Below the pieces are notes generated by a model, which worked only from the letters and a program-made list of their open reading frames with translations, made no database searches and was not told the DNA's origin. A stretch of DNA of 64,000 bases from the NCBI RefSeq assembly GCF_947623445.1, contig NC_135243.1, positions 18,484,479-18,548,478 on the forward strand, in the 5' to 3' direction. Positions 54,129 through 60,500 of the stretch are shown in pieces. The DNA comes from Clavelina lepadiformis. Taxonomy: Eukaryota > Chordata > Ascidiacea > Aplousobranchia > Clavelinidae. Position 1 is the first letter of the stretch. Each line of letters opens with the position of its first letter. A program made the position numbers and the translations under genes.

Positions 54129-55828
54129 ACTTAACTTTTCAATTATGATTTGATTGCATAGGAAATTCAAAAAGGCTAACAGTTGCTATAAATTTCATTG
54201 AAATATACAGCATGACTAAAATGCTTACAACACCCGGTATTCCCAGGCGGTCACCCAACCAAGTACTAACCGGGCCCGAGGTTGCTTAACTTCCGAGATC
54301 GAACGAGATCGGGTATACTCAACCTGGTATGGTCGTAGGCGATTTCAAAAGAAAGAAAATGGCCTTTTCAGTTATAATTCGATTGCATAGGAAATTCAAA
54401 AACGCAAACAGTTGCTAGAAATTTGATTGAAATATACAGCATGACTAAAATGCTTACAACACCCGGTATTCCCAGGCGGTCACCCATCCAAGTACTAACC
54501 GGGCCCGAGGTTGCTTAACTTCCAAGATCGAACGAGATCGGGTCTACTCAACCTGGTATGGTCGTAGACGATTTCAAAAGAAAGAAAATGGATTTTTCAA
54601 TTATAATTCGATTGCATAGGATGTTTGACAAAGGCAAACAATTGCTAGAAATTTGATTGAAATATACAGCATGACTAAAATGCTTACAACGCCCGGTATT
54701 CCCAGGCGGTCATCCATCCAAGTACTAACCGGGCCCGAGGTTGCTTAACTTCCGAGATCGAACGAGATCGGGGCTACTCAACCTGGTATGGTCGTAAGCG
54801 ATTTCAAAAGAAAGAAAATGGCTTTTTTAATTATAATTCGATTGCATAGGAAGTTTGACAAAAGCAAACAGTTGCTAGAAATTTTATTGAAATATACAGC
54901 ATGACTAAAATGCTTACAACACCCGGTATTCCCAGGCGGTCACCCATCCAAGTACTAACCGGGCCCGAGGTTGCTTAACTTCCGAGATCGAACGAGATCG
55001 GGTCTACTCAACCTGATATGGTCGTAGGCGATTTCAAAAGAAAGAAAATGGCCTTTTCAATTATAATTCGATTGCATAAGAAATTCAAAAACGCAAACAG
55101 TTGCTAGAAATTTGATTGAAATATACAGCATGACTAAAATGCTTACAACACCCGGTATTCCCAGGCGGTCACCCATCCAAGTACTAACCGGGCCCGAGCT
55201 TGCTTAACTTCCGAGATCGAACGAGATTGGGTCTACTCCACGTGGTATGGTCGTAGGCGATTCCAAAAGAAAGAAAATGGCCTTTTCAATTATAATTCGA
55301 TTGCATAGGAAATTCAAAAACGCAAACAGTTGCTAGAAATTTGATTGAAATATACAGCATGACTAAAATGCTTGCAACACCCGGTATTCCCAGGCGGTCA
55401 CCCATCCAAGTACTAACCGGGTCCGAGGTTGCTTAACTTCCGAGATCGAACGAGATCGGGTCTACTCAACCTGATATGGTCGTAGACGATTTCAAAAGAA
55501 AGAAAATGGCTTTTTCAATTATAATTCGATTGCATAGGATGTTTGACAAAGACAAACAATTGCTATAAATTTGATTGAAATAAACAGCATGACTAAAATG
55601 CTTACAACACCCGGTATTCCCAGGCGGTCACCCATCCAAGTACTAACCGGGCCCGAGCTTGCTTAACTTCCGAGATCGAACGAGATCGGGTCTACTCCAC
55701 GTAGTATGGTCGTAGGCGATTCCAAAAGAAAGAAAATGGCCTTTTCAATTATAATTCGATTGCACAGGAAATTCAAAAACGCAAACAGTTGCTACAAATT
55801 TGATTGAAATATACAGCATAAATAAAAA

Positions 55829-55937
55829 GCTTACAACACCCGGTATTCCCAGACGGTCACCATCCAAGTATTAACCGGGCCCGATCGGTTGCTTAACTTC
55901 CGAGCTCGGGTCTACTCAACCTGGTATGGTCGTAGGC
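55829..55937 (-). pseudogene. Diverged D1-like 5S copy, second from the edge
   Basis: Has the D1 deletion and insertion, a lost base in box C (GGATGGTGACCGTCT), a TTAATAC change and a GAGCTCGG change. The TTTTTATT terminator flank also differs from the standard. It is among the most decayed complete copies. Confidence 0.85.
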
Positions 55938-56049
55938 GATTTCAAAATAAAGAAAATGGCCTTTTTAACTATACTTCGATTGCATAGGAAGTTTGACAAA
56001 GGCAAACAGTTGCTATAAATTTGATTGAAATATACAGCATGACTTAAAT

Positions 56050-56158
56050 GCTTACAACACCCGGTATTCCCAGGCGGTCACCCATCCAACTACTAAGCGG
56101 GGTCTAAGGTTACTTAACTTTGTAGAATGTATTTGTTGAACCTTGTATGGTCATTGGT
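56050..56158 (-). pseudogene. Terminal degenerate 5S copy marking the array edge
   Basis: The 3' half (from GTTGTAAGC to box C) is close to consensus, but identity falls away over helix II/III (AAAGTTAAGTAACC, then unrelated bases), with a residual match CCATACAAGG at the 5' end. The terminator is only T3. To the right there is no further 5S similarity, so 56,158 is the edge of the array. Confidence 0.85.
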
Positions 56159-56159
56159 T

Positions 56160-56771
56160 TGTTAGTTGGTTTTTAAAAACAGAAATTTTCTCTTTGAATT
56201 ATGTATTAATTCAGACTTGCAATGCAATAGCTTGCCAAACTCGTTACTTTGCTATATAATTTTAGGTGAAGAGGTCACGTTCATTAACTTTTTAGTACAG
56301 TTCAGCCTAACCTTTGCATACCACCAGGAAGGTTTTGGGTGCTCCATTTGCTTGTTTAATTCTGAGGCTGAAAACTAAGACGAGCCATTCTGATTAGCCA
56401 ATAACAATACTTTTCAAAGCAAAAATTATTTTCATCGAAATCGCCATGTTTAACGAAGGACCGATTTAACTTAATATCTCGTTTAAACGTCAAGGTCTTG
56501 TAACTTTAAGTGCAACGAGTAATTTTAAAATAAAAAAACTTCACAGACATTGCGTGCCAAGCGTCATATTAAAATAGTTGCGCTACATTCAAAAACTCAT
56601 TACGAGAACCAAGTCATAAACAGTGGAGTTCAGTAAGTCTAACAGCGCATTGAATTAAAATGATTATTTTGACAAATACCCTGACTTCTGTTTGAATTAT
56701 CCAGGCCAATTTGAAAAAATCGCAGTGACAACAAGCCTGTTATTGACAAAGTGTGAATATATTTTATGAGG
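56160..56771. other. Gene-free spacer between array and zinc-finger gene
   Basis: AT-rich unique sequence. It holds no 5S remnant, no convincing reading frame with splice signals, no tRNA-like promoter and no recognisable repeat. A 70-codon open frame at 56,166-56,378 on the plus strand has no features of a real protein. Confidence 0.6.
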
Positions 56772-56777
56772 TTTATT
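56772..56777 (-). terminator. Poly(A) signal AATAAA of the zinc-finger gene
   Basis: AATAAA on the minus strand, about 120 bp past the stop codon at 56,899-56,901. It is the first canonical signal I noticed in the 3' flank and fits a short 3' UTR ending some 600 bp before the 5S array. Confidence 0.7.
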
Positions 56778-56898
56778 TAGCATGAAGTTGAATATGAAAG
56801 AATTTGTTAGAAAAAGAACTGCTTTATGAAAAAACGAACATAATAAGAACAAGCAAAGAAAAACTGAAGGGGTGTTGCAACCGTTGACATAAACATGT

Positions 56899-57525
56899 TT
56901 AAGGTAAGACGTGGTCTAATGCCTCCACCAGTTCCGGGAAACATATTGGAGGGGCGTCCAACGTATAATCGTTCGTACGTTTATATATGTCAGTATCATC
57001 CTGAATATCATCGTTGGGTTTCTCTGGAATGGCAGATACTTCTTCGGCTTCATCAAACAAGTCAAACGCATCGTGAAAGAATTTGGATGTTTCCTTCAAA
57101 TGGCTTGTTTTGTTTCCCACTGAGAAAGCGCTTAAGTTAGGATCTTTAGTTTGAGTTTGACTTTTGTTAATCTTTTGAGGTATTGCCTTGCTTCGTGATC
57201 GTCGACTTCCGAAAGTTTCAGGTAACTGCGCAGAAGATGTTGCTGGAGCATCAGAAGACGTTCCTTTCTTGACTGATTCCGCATGAGAAAAGGGATCAAA
57301 GAGATTCTCACCAGCTGTAAAATTCGTACGACTGGCCAGAAGCCTATCAGATAAATTTTCCAACTTTGCACCTTTTTTGTAGCGAACTGTTTCGATCTCT
57401 TCTTCTGAATTCTTATCGTTGAGATTAGCAGCTGTTAAAGAACTATCATTGGTTAGTTGTTCATCTTTGCGTTTTGAGTGAGACTCATTATCGTCACTCA
57501 TAGTACGTTCATCATGCGCAGGAAG
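56899..57525 (-). CDS. Zinc-finger gene, last exon (acidic C-terminal tail)
   Basis: 627-nt terminal exon with acceptor CATTTTACAG; phase 0 to the TAA at 56,899. It encodes 208 polar residues rich in Ser, Asp, Glu and Lys, likely disordered, with acidic patches (for example FDLFDEAEEVSAIPEKPNDD). This could act as a regulatory or activation region, which is inference. A Met at residue 9 of the exon would allow an independent 200-residue product, but I see no promoter evidence. Confidence 0.85.
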   Translation of the reverse strand, partial: LPAHDERTMSDDNESHSKRKDEQLTNDSSLTAANLNDKNSEEEIETVRYKKGAKLENLSDRLLASRTNFTAGENLFDPFSHAESVKKGTSSDAPATSSAQLPETFGSRRSRSKAIPQKINKSQTQTKDPNLSAFSVGNKTSHLKETSKFFHDAFDLFDEAEEVSAIPEKPNDDIQDDTDIYKRTNDYTLDAPPICFPELVEALDHVLP

Positions 57526-60500
57526 CTGTAAAATGATGGCACAAATGTTAGTTACTTAGAACCGTGGGCTTCACCGTCAACATTGTTTTTAAATAGAGCC
57601 ATTTTTTGAAATGTACTCTTTGAATCAAGATAACAATTAACATACGAAGAACGTTGTAGATGTGATTACTTATTGATGTATGGTTATAAGATCGTCATTG
57701 TTCAGTTATTACCTTTTCTTCGGCTTTCCATATTGATGCACCCTGCTTGCATTCTAGTTTGTGATCATCAAATGTGCCCTTATCTAGAAAAGCCGAATTA
57801 CACGTTCTACAGAACAGCCATGAATCTTCATCAGTATTTTTCGTCTCCTTTGTTTTATGTTTACTCGTGTTTGCCTTGTCTGGAGTCAAATTCGTTTCAG
57901 TCTTTTTCACGTATTCCTGGGAATTTGAATTTGATATGTAAGTATGATGAAAATCTACACGATAGCTCTTGTGGTAGGGAATTACAAACTTGACATAAAA
58001 GACAACGTGAGCGGCAAGCAATCTCTGACTTGTACCTCATGGTCATTCAAGTCCTGAAATTCAAGCACCCAGCTTGTTTCATCACTGCCAAGCTGCTTTG
58101 AATCTTCAACGTAACCTTTTTCATTGAAGTGAAACTTCTGCCTCACAATCTCTTCAATTTTCTGTAAATGGAACATAAATAGTGTTGTTAAGTTTCACAA
58201 AACTTTTTCTGACAAACTGTAATTTGTTTACTAGTTCAATGACTAGGACGAATTACCTTCTTTTCCTCAATACTTAAAGGGGCAGATCTCCTTATCACGT
58301 AGAAACCTTCATGGCTCCTTTTGTTTTGATGTAAGACTAAGAGATGTTTGGAGACAGATCCAAATACGCATTTCGAACATCTGCACGTAATTGCGAAAAC
58401 TAGAATGAGCTTCAAACAATGCATAATTATAATTGCGGTATCCTTTGTTTGAAGTTCCTACATAGTTCCTATGTAGTTCATACTATGAGCCACAATGCTG
58501 CGACAGAAATGTTTAAACACTTATATTTTTGGAATGGTAAAAGTTTGAACTGACCTGTAAGGGTAATCGCCAACGTGCTTCCGGGCATGGTAGGTAATGG
58601 AGTTTATGTCTGGAGCTGAAAAAGGACACAAACTGCACTTTGCTATTGTGCTTTTGTCACTTTGCTTGAAAACAGAGAAAGGCTTGTAATGCTGAGGAAC
58701 TATCCCAGTGTAACCAGTCAGCTTTCCAATTGTATTTGATGTCAACAAAGTTGTCTTTTTCTTAACACCCTGGAAAATATCACTCAAGTTATTGTCTGAA
58801 GAACAATTACCTTTCTGAATCACTATCCTGTATCACACATTAATACAATCAAACAAAGTCAAACAGAATGATCTTTATAAGCTTTCTATTTTTTTGCAAC
58901 GATCTGTTTAGGTTAGGCTAAATAGCAGAGATAGTATATGTACTACTCAAGTATAAATTTATTCAAACCATGTCGCAATTTTTTTTGGTGATATGAAGTT
59001 GCATCATGGTGGCATCTTCAAACTTCAGGCCACACCAGGCACACGAATGGTTGAACAAGGCGCCATGGCTCCAAAGATGTTTTAGAAAACAATCTTCACC
59101 TGCTATGTTTACTTGGTTGCAAATATAACATTTAAATATTCTCCGTTTTGAAGTGTCCAGAAGAGCAACCATCTGCAAATGGAGAATAACAGTCATACAA
59201 CAAAAAGTATGAATTGCCTCTTTCAATACATTAGGTAATTTGGCTTGCCATAAAATAATCGTTTCATTGTATGTATTCAATGTAGCAATAAGTGGGTTTG
59301 GGGAACATAGTTTATTACCGACTGAAATGATTGATGTAAAAGTGCAGAAAATTCACTTGGTGATTCCGGTGGTTTCTTTCTCATGATAACTCTCTTTGAG
59401 TTTTCAGGTTCATTCTTTCTCTTCACTATGGAAAATAAACTTACGTATGATTTACAACTCAAAACAAATAAAATAGATAACTTTGTACCCTGAAATAGAC
59501 AAGATTTGATAGGGGTAATAATTTGATAGATTCGGGGATAATGTAAAATTTTTTGCACAAAATATACACGTACCATTTTTGTTGCTGATGCATAAAGGAA
59601 TAAAATGCATACTAAATGTGAATTAAATCAAATACCTGATGCAGACCATATGTTTCTAGTAGTCGTTTCACTACTGACAATTTTTGATGTTTTACTTTTA
59701 AAAGCTAGAAATGAAAATGGAACTGTTATTTTCATATACTCACTACATCAGTATACGTAATCAGCAGTTGCAAATATTATATCAACCGTATTAGTACGTC
59801 ATTAATCAATCATGAAGTCAGAAAATTTTCAATGTTGCAGAGATTTTCTTGTAAAAAAGTTGTGCAAAAATCAGTAAGTAAGGAATACCTGATAACTTTG
59901 CTTTTTTCTTTTCCTTTTGCATCGAAAAAAATTTGTGTGAGGCACTCTTGCAGTGTCTCTCATAGTGATACCGTTTCCCAAACATTTTATTGCACGCTTT
60001 GCACCACCAACTGTGAAATATGCAATGTGCAGAGAAACCCTTATATCCAAAGCATAAAAGAGAGCACAAAAAGTCACAAAGTTTGGTATTAAATTTAAAT
60101 AAGTCACTTAACCTATATGTTTATCATGTAAAGCATGTCCACAAAAGTTAGGACATCACTTGCTGTCTTCATATTTTAGTAAACTCACTCCTTGACTTTA
60201 TTGGTCTTCTGTCGGTGGCATCTCGGTTGAGGCGAAGGAGTTGCTTCATTGTGCTCAATTCTGCTGTAGAAAGTAAAGAATACATTAGAATGTTAACAAC
60301 CATTGATAAAGGTATAAATAATTTTCATTTTCATATTGCGTAAAATTATTAGCAAACCTTATGCAAAATGATATACCAGTATCTGACAGTAGAAAGATAG
60401 TGTTGCAGACAATCAGCAACTATATAATAAATGCACCAGAATGATTGTGATTGATTTATTTGGCTGCCAATGATATCGCTCAATCAACATGACACAACTG

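Larger units (their letters stand above)
1..56160 (-). repeat. 5S rDNA tandem array, about 245 head-to-tail monomers
   Basis: A single array of 5S rRNA genes, every copy on the minus strand, each 118 nt in the standard form and separated by about 111 bp of AT-rich spacer (period 229-230 bp; 220-222 bp in deletion copies). 5S rRNA is the small RNA of the large ribosomal subunit, made by RNA polymerase III. The minus strand shows the hallmark internal promoter: GAAGTTAAGCAACC (box A side) and CTTGGATGGGTGACCGCC (intermediate element/box C). The 3' end of each gene is followed by a T4 run and the 5' end is preceded at about -31 by TATAAT. The copy number is estimated from length and period. The window starts inside the array, so its left limit is unknown. 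No other element interrupts it. Confidence 0.97.

Noticed and set aside
1-56160. CRISPR-like or satellite array without genes
   Set aside because: The regular period suggests a satellite at first sight, but the minus strand of each unit is a recognisable 5S rRNA with its internal promoter and terminator. The repeats are far too long and the spacers too similar for CRISPR.
1-56160. 5S-derived SINE family
   Set aside because: Such SINEs have a 5S-like head followed by a LINE-like tail and A-rich end, and are dispersed. Here units are strictly head-to-tail, lack a tail and have no target-site duplications.
57673-57993. Plus-strand open frames opposite the zinc-finger exons (56,895-57,140, 57,673-57,993, 59,832-60,092, 61,560-61,817 and others)
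   Set aside because: They overlap well-supported minus-strand exons or introns, have unlikely compositions and no splice-consistent extension.
58816-58832. 17-nt micro-exon (GATAGTGATTCAGAAAG) before exon 13
   Set aside because: It has plausible splice sites on both sides, but in the phase needed for exon 13 it contains a TGA stop.
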